Source: Terasakiispira papahanaumokuakeensis
Lineage (GTDB): Bacteria > Pseudomonadota > Gammaproteobacteria > Pseudomonadales > Halomonadaceae
Direction: 5' to 3'
Length of the DNA stretch: 64,000 bases
NCBI RefSeq assembly: GCF_001709345.1
Contig: NZ_MDTQ01000001.1
Location: forward strand, 2,142,584 to 2,206,583
Shown here: piece after piece, positions 7,815-16,847 of the stretch
Numbering within the stretch: position 1 is the stretch's first letter
How the letters are laid out: the number at the start of each line of letters is the position of its first letter
Position numbers and translations under genes: made by a program
Notes under the pieces: model-generated
The model's database searches: none
What the model was told of the DNA's origin: nothing
The model's input: only the letters and a program-made list of their open reading frames with translations

Positions 7815-10800
7815 TTAATCAGTGGGTAAAGTATTACCCTGCTGCTCAGGCCGCTCAACATGCAAATGGAACAGGCTCGCTTCACCACTATGCTGTTGCA
7901 TCACACCGGCTATTGGCTGCCCCTGATGCACCAGCACATGCCCTCCTTGACCACCAACACCACCAATGACACTGCCGACCAAATAAGTCGGGAAAATGTC
8001 GGCATCATTTTCATAATTAGGATTATGGATCAAACCAATCATCTGAAAACGTCCACGTGTATGCCGTAACGACTCCAGAGAATCCTGAATTAAACGACGA
8101 TGCGATAGCTTAGAAAACAGACCATCTAGCACAATCACACTCTCTCGGCCCACTTGCTCTCGCTGTCGTGCAGGCGCCGCGTAACCTCGTAGATCTCGCT
8201 CTATCGCAAACTCAGAGAGTTTGACTAACCACATCAGCGAAATCGCTTCGCGTTGACCTTCAGACATCTGTTCATTGAGAGAAAACAAGCGCCCATGAGG
8301 ACGAATCGCAGGATGGCGCACTCGAATAGCCACAGACTTAAACAGCCCGCGATAAATGCGTTGACGCACTTCTTGCTGAAGATCACGTTGCAACTGATCT
8401 TCACGCGCCACATCGCCTTCAGCCTGACGCTGTTGCCACTGAGCATGGCGCATTTCAATATCACCGAGAAGTTGCTCAACGAGAGCGGTAATCTCGTCAT
8501 CCTCAATGACATCGGCTTGAACATCAAACCAGGCCCCTTTTTCTCTATCTGCCGTCGCACGCGCCACCCGTCGTAATAATGCGAGATTACCGGCAGCATC
8601 AATAATAATCCGAGATAGACGCTCTTGAAGCCCAGACTCCACTTGTGCACTGCTATTAAGCAACTCATCCACCCGTTGCTGATGAGCCTTCAATTGATCA
8701 TGCAAAGTCTGCCTTAAACGGGCTAAAGCCTCCGGCATAGGCAACAAGTCACGCTCATTATTCGATTGTTGCCAAACCTCCAGTCGGGCCTTTTCGCTGG
8801 CATTAAATAAACTCGATTTTTCCAACATGGTTTGCAGCAACTTCAAGAGGCTCAAGCGACTTTTTCGAGTGTCCTGGTGCAAATGCTGTAGTTGTTGACC
8901 TTGTTCAGCCACACGAGTGTCATGTAGCAAGTCTTGTATTTGCTGCTGCAATAACTGCAAGGGCGCTAAATCAACGCAATCCACTTCAACATCCGAAGCC
9001 ATTTCCGTATACGCCGACAGCCTCGTCAGATAATCCGCCAACAACGGCACCAACGGATGTGCTTCCAATGCACTGAGCGGGAACTGCTGTCGCGCACTCT
9101 GACGCAAGTCAACCGTCAGTTCTCGACACTGAGACAACCATTCCACCGCCAGCTCATCAACCCAGCGCGTGGCTTCCCGCGCTTGCTCAATCCGCTTATT
9201 CAGCGCTTCTAACTGTTGGCGTTGTGACGTCAACTGTTGCTGGAGTGCTTTCACTTCATTCCGCGCCGTCGCAATAACCTGCTCTCGTCGTCCTTGCTGT
9301 CCCCCGTCATCACGAACCGCCAGATACTCTCGAATACGCTGTAGGGGGTAGTTGGCACGCTGCTGTGCCCTGCTCACAGCCTCACTTAACACCGTCTCTT
9401 GCGCCTGCGCATTGCGCATAAAGTCAGGTCCGCCATCCGCACAATAAGTGACCAGTTGTTGCAACCGGTCACGCGCTTGAGCGGTAAGCAAATCATCAGC
9501 ATCATGGTCGAGCTGTACGAGCAACTGCTGCTGCTCATCCAATAACGTGTCCAGTTCGGTCAGCTGCTGCTCCAATATGGCCACTTGCTCAGACCAATGC
9601 GTTTGCTCAGCGGCCAGTGATTCTTGCTGTGCGACACCTCCGAGCTGTTCATAACGCTCAGCATCAAAGTAAACGCGCTGAGCTTGCTGAAGAGGTGCGC
9701 TCCGTGTCTCGATTTGCTCTGATAACGCTGACAAAGTGAGATCGGCTTCTGCAAGCTGTTCACCCAGTTCCTGATAACGCTGCATCCCGCCTAACGAAAG
9801 AAATTGCTGATAATCCTGAATCAGCTGCAACCCGGCATCAGTCGTACGCTCACTTAACCGAGACAAGGCTTCGTCAAGCTCTTCACGGCGCTGCTGCAAT
9901 GCCACCAGCTGTGCTGGCGCATTATCCCGAATAGCCATTTGGGCCGTCTGGGCTAAACGAAATAACTCGCCATGTGGTTCAACCGTGGCCAACTCAGCCT
10001 GCAAACGTCGAAACTCATCTTTCAACGCCGATTGCTTGGCCTCCAATTGCTCACGCAGTTGTACCAAATAGGTAGGGTCAGAGGCCGCTTTGACCGCCAA
10101 AGTCGCTTGCCCCACGACAGCTCCAAGCAAAGGCTGGCCCGATTGCCATAAAGCGGTCACGCCTGTGAGCGATAACACCGGCACATTCAAGCCACTTTCA
10201 AGCAAACGACCTGCGGCTTGCGCAGCTTGCTCATTGTCGATGAGTACAGGGGCAAATAATAAAGCTGCGGCTTGCGTCATCACCCCTCGGCGCTCAGTCT
10301 CACTGGCATTGTGCAGCACCGATTTTAAGCACTGATGTAAAGGGGTGACCTCCAACCCTTCAGCCTGTAACAAGGCAAGTGCTTCCTGCTCTTGAGCAGA
10401 CGGCATCAATGGATCCTGTTCCAAATGGGCAAGATGCTCATCCAGTCGAGTCAAGCTCTGCTGCAGTTGCTCCAAACGCTGTAACCATTGCGGATAAACC
10501 GATTGTGCATGGTCACACCATTGGTCGGGATCCTGATCAGGCACACGTTGCTGAAAGCCTTTCAAGGCATTCACTTGTGCCTGGCATTGTTGCTGTTGAG
10601 GTTCAAGTTGGGCACTTTCTGACTGCAACGCACGCACTTCTGTAAGTAAGCGCTCACGAAGGCTAACGGGTTTATCATCACCATGAAGACGCTGATAGTC
10701 TGCTTCCACAGAGATCAAACGGCTTAAGGCGTCATAGTCTTGTCGATCCTGTGCCAGCGACTCAGTGAATTGTTGATACTGCGTTTGAAGCGACTGAAGC

Positions 10801-12746
10801 TCAGTTTGCGCCTGCTGTAAAAAACCACTGGCCGAAGCGCCGGGATGCAACTGTTGGAATGTTCGATGTGCCTCAGCCAACTGCTGCAGCTCATCTCGTT
10901 GCGGCTGTAAACGATCGTGCTCACGCTGCGCTTGGGCTACTTGCTGCTGCAATGGGCCCCGTTGACCTTCTAATGACGCCAGCTGAGCTTTAACCGCTTG
11001 CACTTGTTTTTGATGCTGCGCTTGACGGTGATCATCATCGGTTAATACATCCTGAGGCTGACGTTCAGGCTCCAAACGTCGAAAATGTTGCCATTCGGCC
11101 TCCCAATGACGCCATTGCCCGACCTGTTGATGATGATCCGCCAACGCCTGACGCGCTTGCTCCACCTCGGCCTGAACCTTTTGGGCCGTTTCATCAGGGG
11201 CATGCAGCTCGGCCTCGCTAAATAACCCCTGGGCTAAGGCATCTGTATAGTAGGTTTGGTTATCGGTAAATTCCCGATGACGCCGTTCGAGTGACTCAAC
11301 CTCAAGGCGCTGTGCCTCTAAACGTTGCTCTAATGACTGCACATCCTCTTGCAATTGGTGGCGCCAGATTCGGTCAGCCTCCCATTGTTCACGAAAAGGA
11401 TTGCTATCGGCATCCAGAAATATTTCCCAGGCCTGATCAAGACGTGCTAAGGCGGCCAAACGATCCACATCAGAGGCAAAACTTTGGTGCATCTCCTGTA
11501 ACAGCGCTCGAACGCGCGACACACTGTACCAACGCACCTGACGTTGCTGCTCACTGACGCTATCAACGCCCATGACTAAACGTCGGGTGGTCAGCGGATG
11601 AACCCCCACTTGGTCAAAATAATCACTTAGAACTTTGGCTTTTAGACCACAGACCTGAGCTAACCCCTGCAACTCAATCAAAGGTTCCCGCTCACCTGGG
11701 GCCCAAGCCATTGCCTGAGCCGAAGCAGATGCCTCGGCCATGTCCCCAGCGTCTGCGGCATCAGGCCATTGAGGAATACCTGGGAGAGGCTGGGACTGTA
11801 CAAAATGCTGTAGCACAGCAGCATCACGCGCCAATTGAGCATTGCCTTCATCCAAAGCCTGCTGCTTATGCAGCCAATCGTTGGCTTGGTGCCCCAACTG
11901 ATCTAATGCAGTGACTTTACGTTCCGCACGATCGAGATCCTGACGTGCCTCACGCAATCGATGACGTAGTTCGGATACATGACGCCCCGAATTGACCACC
12001 ACATCTTCAATAAACTCTTCAGCTTCATCAGTCTCGCCCTGTGTCGCACCGGCTAAAACCTGAGGCGCTAACACTTCATAAAAGAAAGCTTGGTCAGCTT
12101 TTTCGCCTCGTTTGGGGCGAATCGCATTAAAGATCTGACTCTTATCAGCGCCACCTTCTTTCTGAAAAGTCGCCAGTTGCTCTAATTCTTTACGGCTGAT
12201 GTGACGACTGATTTGATCCAGCCACTCATCCCGGGTCGCAGGCTTTTGCACATGAGCATCGCGCATCAAGCGTTGAAAATCTTGATTAGGGTGCAACACC
12301 CGCTTTTGATCACGACTGATATAGTGCACGGGACAATCTTCTAATTGCCCCGGGTAAAAATAGAACTGGAGTTCGCTGTCACTATGACCATAAAGACCAA
12401 ACACCCAGGGGTCGCCAGCCACCGCACTCCCTTGGCTGGCCAGCAAGTCATCTTGCCCCGGATCAGTATGACGTAACAAAAACTCCACGCGAAGATGGGA
12501 GTAGCTCCCTTTTACCGCAGGACAGCACTTACGCCGTGTATTCGAAAGCAGTTTACGATCGCGGGAAAGAAGCCCAATGAGCGCTTCAGAAAGCGTTGTT
12601 TTACCAAAGCCATTCTCCATGCTGACAGCCGTCGACTGCCCTTTCAGATCCAGCATAAGATGGCGCATCTTGGCTTCCCAAGGGGTCTGAATATCGCCAT
12701 GTTTATTCAGGAGGTTAGCCACCTCGATCCGGTTAATCACACTCAT
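7815..12746 (-). CDS. Large SMC-like ATPase (MukB/MksB/JetC type)
   Basis: 1643 residues, longer than Escherichia coli MukB (about 1490) and well above the roughly 900-1100 of most MksB/JetC proteins. The N-terminal head has Walker A ENGFGKTT at 44-51. Two very long Gln/Glu/Leu-rich coiled coils follow, separated by a globular hinge-like region near 790-890. The C-terminal head has an ABC signature MSEGQREAISL (from 1494), Walker B VIVLDG (1537-1542) and a switch histidine in GLIHNPN (about 1574). The signature has SEGQ instead of SGGQ, and Gly stands where the catalytic Glu normally follows the Walker B Asp. It is the third gene after a kleisin-sized and a small acidic-tailed gene, overlapping the latter by 4 bases, which is the mksF-mksE-mksB order. 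DNA loop extrusion or plasmid defence is inferred from the family. Confidence 0.7.
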   Translation of the reverse strand: MSVINRIEVANLLNKHGDIQTPWEAKMRHLMLDLKGQSTAVSMENGFGKTTLSEALIGLLSRDRKLLSNTRRKCCPAVKGSYSHLRVEFLLRHTDPGQDDLLASQGSAVAGDPWVFGLYGHSDSELQFYFYPGQLEDCPVHYISRDQKRVLHPNQDFQRLMRDAHVQKPATRDEWLDQISRHISRKELEQLATFQKEGGADKSQIFNAIRPKRGEKADQAFFYEVLAPQVLAGATQGETDEAEEFIEDVVVNSGRHVSELRHRLREARQDLDRAERKVTALDQLGHQANDWLHKQQALDEGNAQLARDAAVLQHFVQSQPLPGIPQWPDAADAGDMAEASASAQAMAWAPGEREPLIELQGLAQVCGLKAKVLSDYFDQVGVHPLTTRRLVMGVDSVSEQQRQVRWYSVSRVRALLQEMHQSFASDVDRLAALARLDQAWEIFLDADSNPFREQWEADRIWRHQLQEDVQSLEQRLEAQRLEVESLERRHREFTDNQTYYTDALAQGLFSEAELHAPDETAQKVQAEVEQARQALADHHQQVGQWRHWEAEWQHFRRLEPERQPQDVLTDDDHRQAQHQKQVQAVKAQLASLEGQRGPLQQQVAQAQREHDRLQPQRDELQQLAEAHRTFQQLHPGASASGFLQQAQTELQSLQTQYQQFTESLAQDRQDYDALSRLISVEADYQRLHGDDKPVSLRERLLTEVRALQSESAQLEPQQQQCQAQVNALKGFQQRVPDQDPDQWCDHAQSVYPQWLQRLEQLQQSLTRLDEHLAHLEQDPLMPSAQEQEALALLQAEGLEVTPLHQCLKSVLHNASETERRGVMTQAAALLFAPVLIDNEQAAQAAGRLLESGLNVPVLSLTGVTALWQSGQPLLGAVVGQATLAVKAASDPTYLVQLREQLEAKQSALKDEFRRLQAELATVEPHGELFRLAQTAQMAIRDNAPAQLVALQQRREELDEALSRLSERTTDAGLQLIQDYQQFLSLGGMQRYQELGEQLAEADLTLSALSEQIETRSAPLQQAQRVYFDAERYEQLGGVAQQESLAAEQTHWSEQVAILEQQLTELDTLLDEQQQLLVQLDHDADDLLTAQARDRLQQLVTYCADGGPDFMRNAQAQETVLSEAVSRAQQRANYPLQRIREYLAVRDDGGQQGRREQVIATARNEVKALQQQLTSQRQQLEALNKRIEQAREATRWVDELAVEWLSQCRELTVDLRQSARQQFPLSALEAHPLVPLLADYLTRLSAYTEMASDVEVDCVDLAPLQLLQQQIQDLLHDTRVAEQGQQLQHLHQDTRKSRLSLLKLLQTMLEKSSLFNASEKARLEVWQQSNNERDLLPMPEALARLRQTLHDQLKAHQQRVDELLNSSAQVESGLQERLSRIIIDAAGNLALLRRVARATADREKGAWFDVQADVIEDDEITALVEQLLGDIEMRHAQWQQRQAEGDVAREDQLQRDLQQEVRQRIYRGLFKSVAIRVRHPAIRPHGRLFSLNEQMSEGQREAISLMWLVKLSEFAIERDLRGYAAPARQREQVGRESVIVLDGLFSKLSHRRLIQDSLESLRHTRGRFQMIGLIHNPNYENDADIFPTYLVGSVIGGVGGQGGHVLVHQGQPIAGVMQQHSGEASLFHLHVERPEQQGNTLPTD

Positions 12747-13558
12747 TCAGACTTCTCCGAATCGTCATCCACATCAGTCATGGAATGATCTTCCGTCTGA
12801 GTGGTGTCATCAGGTAAAGGGGGCAGCACTTCATCAATTAAATGACGCAGATGATGCAAACCCGTTTCTGCCGTATCTAAAGCGCCTAATAATGTCTGCT
12901 GCCATACCTCATCACCATCCGCCGCTTTCTCAATGAGACCTGCACGCTGCATAATGCCGACAAAAGCACGGCAGCGGCGGCTGATATCATCACCTCGCGC
13001 ATTCACTAAGGTTTCAATCAACTCGCGCTGATCACCTTGATCCGCATGCTGACGTAAATGTTCTAAATGCCGTTGCACACTGTCAACTAACTCATCGATC
13101 TGAAAAGTGGCTTCCTGGTAACGGCTGACATCCGAAAGTGCTCGGTTATAGCGGGTATAGAGCAGCGCCAATAACAATAACCACAGTTGCAGATACCAAA
13201 CGGACAGTAATGCTTGGCTTTCCTGACGCAAACGCAAAGCCTCTAACGCCGGCTGGCGACTCAAAATGTCCGGCAAATGGCCATCAGCATGACGCTGCAA
13301 TAAATAAAGGCAGTTACCGGGCGAGATACCTGGATATTCACTGTCTTCCAAAATAGTTAAACGCAATCCCAAGCCTGCCAGCAGCTGACGAAGGCGATCT
13401 TTTTCAGCGTCAGTGGCCCCGGCCAGCAGCTCCTCCGCATCACGCTCAGCCAATAGCCCCTGGCGCGCCGGTCTGCGCGGTCGACCTTGAGGGTGACGTT
13501 CAATCATACGGTAGTGCAACAAATAGGCTTGCACCTGACCAATCTCAGACATATTCAT
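12743..13558 (-). CDS. MksE/JetB-like subunit of the SMC-type complex
   Basis: 271 residues with no motif that I can assign on its own. The call rests on size and on its place between a kleisin-sized gene and the SMC-like ATPase. The N-terminal half (QVQAYLLHYRMIER onward) looks helical and could form the winged-helix modules typical of KITE subunits. LQLWLLLLALLYTRYNRAL is a hydrophobic helix, more likely a buried dimer helix than a membrane span. The last 20 residues are strongly acidic. In MukBEF/MksBEF the E subunit binds the kleisin and modulates ATPase activity. The stop overlaps the ATPase start (ATGA), implying coupled translation. Confidence is in the operon role rather than sequence similarity. 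Confidence 0.55.
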   Translation of the reverse strand: MNMSEIGQVQAYLLHYRMIERHPQGRPRRPARQGLLAERDAEELLAGATDAEKDRLRQLLAGLGLRLTILEDSEYPGISPGNCLYLLQRHADGHLPDILSRQPALEALRLRQESQALLSVWYLQLWLLLLALLYTRYNRALSDVSRYQEATFQIDELVDSVQRHLEHLRQHADQGDQRELIETLVNARGDDISRRCRAFVGIMQRAGLIEKAADGDEVWQQTLLGALDTAETGLHHLRHLIDEVLPPLPDDTTQTEDHSMTDVDDDSEKSE

Positions 13559-13624
13559 GGCATCAGGGCCTCAACAAACTCAACCATCAAACTCCACCCT
13601 CAAATTCACAAGGCACTATAAAAG

Positions 13625-13668
13625 AACAACAAGCAAGCAATAAAAAAACAACAAGTAGGCAATGATAA
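13625..13668. repeat. Two 22-bp imperfect tandem units after the F-like gene
   Basis: Units at 13625-13646 and 13647-13668 share AACAACAAG, GCAAT and flanking A residues with four differences. They begin 4 bases beyond the stop of the F-like gene and lie in the 114-base gap before the E-like gene. Confidence 0.6.
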
Positions 13669-13672
13669 CGGT

Positions 13673-15046
13673 TCACTCATCGTTCACACGATAACGTAGA
13701 CGAGGGTCATCTCCAGTCAGTCGACGGCCATCCGGCATGACATATTCAAATGGGATAGAAGGAGACTCCAACGCAACCTCCAGCGCCGGATCTAATTGAC
13801 CAGGGTCGACAAACATATTAATCAATTGGGGCAAGCTGTCATCGTCCCCAAGTTGAGCCCAACCACACGCTAAAGCTTCAGAAAGCGGCAAGGGACCTTG
13901 CGACAACCGCTCACGCATTGCCGGACCATGAGTCGAAATGAACCGTTGCAAGGCAGTGGCATCCTGCGACAACGCCTCCCCTTCATCAAAGACTAAAGTG
14001 CGAGTGGAACGCTCACTACGCTCCACTCGAATCAAACGCGTCAGGGGCTCTATATCGGGAATACACACCGACAGCTGCCAGGGTATAATTTGTCCGATTA
14101 AAGCGTCTTGCTGAGACTCACTCGGCGGCGTCAACAGCAGTTGCTGAGCCAATGCCATAAAGTCAGTCACCCCCATACTTTGAACGCGATCTTCAGCAAT
14201 ATCAGCCAAAAGCTCACTCAGTCGCCGACTTAAATTCTCAATCGCATTTAAGACACGATTAAGGCTGACCGAAAGCTGCATTAAATCCCAGGGAGGAACT
14301 TGCTGATCAGCCCATTGAATAAACCGCTCGCGCCACTGCGGGACACTCATCTGCTGCCGACAATCCAACAGCGTTTTCTGGAGGCCATTTAAGGCATGGT
14401 GATAGTGCTTTTGTTGGGCCCTAAAAGCCTCCAGTTTACCCTCACGTGTCGGGTTCTCGCGCATTTGTCGCAGGGCCTGTGTCATGCCGCGAATAGTCAA
14501 TAACAAGCGATTGCATAAATCTGGCACTCGCGCATAGTCATCCCGGCGCATCGCCGTTAACACTTTGGCTGCATCGTGTTCAGAATAAAGTAAATCTTCA
14601 ACCTGCAATGAAAGTTGTGCCGCCTGCCGCCCACTATTACTAAGCCTCACCAACCCTGTCTGACGCTGTTTTTCGAGCAAAGCCGTTTGTTTGGTACTGG
14701 CCTGAAGGGCAACCCCATCTTCCATCTGGCGTCGACGGAAAAATAACTCACTCGGAGTGGCCAACATATTAACGAGATACAGCACATCATCGGCCTTGAG
14801 GCCAGGTTCAAACTGTCTCAAGTAACTCAAACAACGAGATTGGGGGACAAAAGCACTATTGGTGCGATAATCTTCTTCTAATAAATAATCCAACATCAAA
14901 CAGGCCAGTTCGAGCCAAAAGCCATCACGTCGCCCTGGGCGCTCCTCGCGACCGACCTGTACCGCAGCAGACCCTGGTGCATGGGCCGAATCATGCAAAT
15001 CGAGCAGCCGTGTCGTTGCCAGTAAAAGATTAAGCCAAGGGGTCAT
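13673..15046 (-). CDS. MksF/JetA-like kleisin subunit of the SMC-type complex
   Basis: 457 residues from ATG 15046; a GTG at 15055 would add three, and neither has a clear ribosome site. The protein is largely helical. An N-terminal region (to about 130, ending SELFFRRRQMEDG) could be a winged helix. Central helical segments around LNRVLNAIENLSRRLSEL recall the four-helix bundle of MukF/MksF, and the C-terminal part (from about 300, with an acidic stretch) could be the second winged helix. First gene of the operon, as in mksFEB and jetABC. The kleisin would bridge the ATPase heads and recruit the E subunit. The call rests on length, fold impression and operon context, not on a diagnostic motif. 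Confidence 0.55.
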   Translation of the reverse strand: MTPWLNLLLATTRLLDLHDSAHAPGSAAVQVGREERPGRRDGFWLELACLMLDYLLEEDYRTNSAFVPQSRCLSYLRQFEPGLKADDVLYLVNMLATPSELFFRRRQMEDGVALQASTKQTALLEKQRQTGLVRLSNSGRQAAQLSLQVEDLLYSEHDAAKVLTAMRRDDYARVPDLCNRLLLTIRGMTQALRQMRENPTREGKLEAFRAQQKHYHHALNGLQKTLLDCRQQMSVPQWRERFIQWADQQVPPWDLMQLSVSLNRVLNAIENLSRRLSELLADIAEDRVQSMGVTDFMALAQQLLLTPPSESQQDALIGQIIPWQLSVCIPDIEPLTRLIRVERSERSTRTLVFDEGEALSQDATALQRFISTHGPAMRERLSQGPLPLSEALACGWAQLGDDDSLPQLINMFVDPGQLDPALEVALESPSIPFEYVMPDGRRLTGDDPRLRYRVNDE

Positions 15047-15454
15047 AGCACACACTGCGTATCAAGAATGCTCTACTCATGAATTACTCTTTGTTCAGTC
15101 GTCACTTCTACTTATTCAGTCATCACTTTTGTCAGCAATAACACCCGATGGATTGGGATTTCGCCCATTCGCCATAAAGCAGTCATTATGCCATGAGCCG
15201 TTTCAGTGCGCTTTTGTTGGCTCCAACATACAACCGCTCATAGCACGTAACCTCAGCACACGATCCCAATAAACAACCTCAACAAACACCAAACCACGAT
15301 CACAAGATGCTAGACCATCGATGTCAAGCCACAAAGTACGGTTTACGCCACCCGCGCGAGCATGTCAGAGTGACTCACGGGTACGAATAAACACGGTAAG
15401 CACTCGATGACAGACGCATCCGAACGATCCTGCCTCACCGAGAAGGAGATTACG
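15047..15454. promoter_or_regulatory. Divergent spacer between the SMC-like operon and phhB, with a direct repeat
   Basis: About 400 bases that must contain the promoters of two divergent units. Two near-identical 14-mers, TTCAGTCGTCACTT (15094-15107) and TTCAGTCATCACTT (15115-15128), start exactly 21 bases apart, that is two helical turns, 48-82 bases upstream of the first SMC-operon gene. That spacing suits a protein that binds two sites on one face of the DNA. No known operator was recognised, and no coding or RNA gene is apparent elsewhere in the stretch. Confidence 0.4.
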
Positions 15455-15829
15455 ATGACAACCGATACATTATCAGCGTTAAGTCAGCAACATTGCGAAG
15501 CTTGTCATAAGGATGCCCCTAAGCTCACGCCAGAAGCCATATCAGCACGACAACATCAGCTTCCTGACTGGCAATTAATTAACCATGAAGGGGTTGACCA
15601 ACTACAACGTATTTTCTATTTCGATAATTTCCAGCACGCACTGGATTTCACTTGCAGCATTGGCGCTCTGGCAGAAGCGGAAGGTCATCACCCCGCCTTG
15701 CTGACGGAATGGGGCCAAGTCACCGTCACATGGTGGAGTCATAAGATCAAAGGATTGCACCATAATGACTTCATTATGGCGGCACAAACCGATCAGGCCG
15801 CACAGCAGGCGACAGGACTGCGCCATTAA
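15455..15829 (+). CDS. phhB: Pterin-4a-carbinolamine dehydratase
   Basis: 124 residues from ATG 15455, with AAGGAG at 15443-15448; an upstream ATG at 15407 is rejected for lack of a site. The conserved core EAEGHHPALL followed by VTVTWWSHKIKGLHHNDF holds the catalytic His pair and the third His of the family. The enzyme dehydrates 4a-hydroxytetrahydropterin made by aromatic amino acid hydroxylases. No phenylalanine hydroxylase gene is adjacent, unlike the Pseudomonas phh cluster, but an aromatic-type aminotransferase lies 2 kb downstream. It may serve a hydroxylase encoded elsewhere or another pterin function. Confidence 0.9.
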   Translation: MTTDTLSALSQQHCEACHKDAPKLTPEAISARQHQLPDWQLINHEGVDQLQRIFYFDNFQHALDFTCSIGALAEAEGHHPALLTEWGQVTVTWWSHKIKGLHHNDFIMAAQTDQAAQQATGLRH

Positions 15830-15877
15830 GTCTGCTGGACATGCCATACCCAAAAATCATTAAATCCATTAAAAACT

Positions 15878-15956
15878 CGATGATCATGGCGACCCTTTAT
15901 CATCATCCCTATCTCATCATCAAGCGGAACATGATGATCAGCGGCCATGATCATCG
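15878..15956. repeat. 13-bp perfect inverted repeat in the phhB-trhA spacer
   Basis: CGATGATCATGGC (15878-15890) recurs as its exact reverse complement GCCATGATCATCG (15944-15956), 53 bases apart. Each arm contains the self-complementary ATGATCAT, and the interval holds further ATCATC/GATGAT tracts, so several alternative folds are possible. The remainder of the 15830-16178 spacer shows no gene. Confidence 0.6.
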
Positions 15957-16178
15957 TCTGAATCGCATTAGGCGGTGATTATCCGTTAATCCGAATATGC
16001 CTCATCCACGGATTGCAACCCTTTTAAACCTATTGAGCGCTTTCAAATCGATTGCCCTCTTTTTTTAGCGCACAACCAACGCACAATCAGGCGTGCCATT
16101 AAAGCATTTGATTTGACTGTGACCTGAGCCTGCCGCAAGCTGAGAATGTGTATTAAACACGCAGGAAGAAAATTCGTC

Positions 16179-16847
16179 ATGAGCCAGCACTGGTACAACG
16201 AAGAAGGTTACTCCAAGCTTGAGGAATGGTTACACAGCATCACCCATGGGATCGGTGCTGTTTTATCGTTAACAGGCATGGTGGCATTGCTTGTGATGAC
16301 AAGCATCACGGCCCATGTTGATGCTTGGAAACTGGTCAGTTTTAGCATTTATGGCCTCAGCTTAATTTTGCTGTATACCGCGTCATCGCTTTATCACGGA
16401 GTTCAACATCCGCGCCTTAAAAAGCTTTTCAAACTGTTTGATCACTGTGCAATTTTCTTATTAATTGCAGGCACTTACACGCCTTTTTTGCTCGTCAATA
16501 TGCGTGGCCCAATCGGCTGGACTTTATTCGTCATAATTTGGTCTCTCGCTATTGGTGGCATCACTTTGAAGCTACTTTGGCCCGAGCGCTTTCGATTTAT
16601 TCGCGTCATGATTTATTTATTGATGGGCTGGCTGATCGTCTTTGCCTATGGTGATATCGTCGCGAATATCAGTCCGCTCGGCATGAATCTACTGGTGAGC
16701 GGCGGTGTTATTTATACTGTTGGCGTTCTATTTTATTTGGTTAGGCAGATTCCGTTTAACCATACCATCTGGCACTTATTCTGCATTGGCGGTAGCGTCT
16801 GCCACTACTTTGCGATGGTCTACGGTGTACTGCCACAGTTGGGATAG
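16179..16847 (+). CDS. trhA: Hemolysin III family (PAQR) membrane protein TrhA
   Basis: 222 residues from ATG 16179; the earlier ATG at 16146 lacks a ribosome site and adds a stretch not expected in the family. Seven hydrophobic helices follow the N-terminal EEWLHSITHGIGAVLS. The PAQR metal-site residues are visible: His in SSLYHG, Asp in KLFDHCAIFLLIAGTYTPF, and His in HTIWHLF and VCHYF. Bacterial members resemble adiponectin receptors and influence membrane lipid homeostasis in Escherichia coli (YqfA/TrhA); the old name hemolysin III does not imply a toxin. Its 3' end seeds a tandem repeat (16833-16899). Confidence 0.85.
   Translation: MSQHWYNEEGYSKLEEWLHSITHGIGAVLSLTGMVALLVMTSITAHVDAWKLVSFSIYGLSLILLYTASSLYHGVQHPRLKKLFKLFDHCAIFLLIAGTYTPFLLVNMRGPIGWTLFVIIWSLAIGGITLKLLWPERFRFIRVMIYLLMGWLIVFAYGDIVANISPLGMNLLVSGGVIYTVGVLFYLVRQIPFNHTIWHLFCIGGSVCHYFAMVYGVLPQLG

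Noticed and set aside
9169-12788. Plus-strand frames within the SMC-like gene
   Set aside because: They are antisense shadows of a long, clearly coding minus-strand gene and have low-complexity translations.
7815-15046. Calling the SMC operon a complete Wadjet (JetABCD) defence system
   Set aside because: No JetD-like gene is present on either side and the smaller subunits were not matched by motif; only the family-level call is supported.
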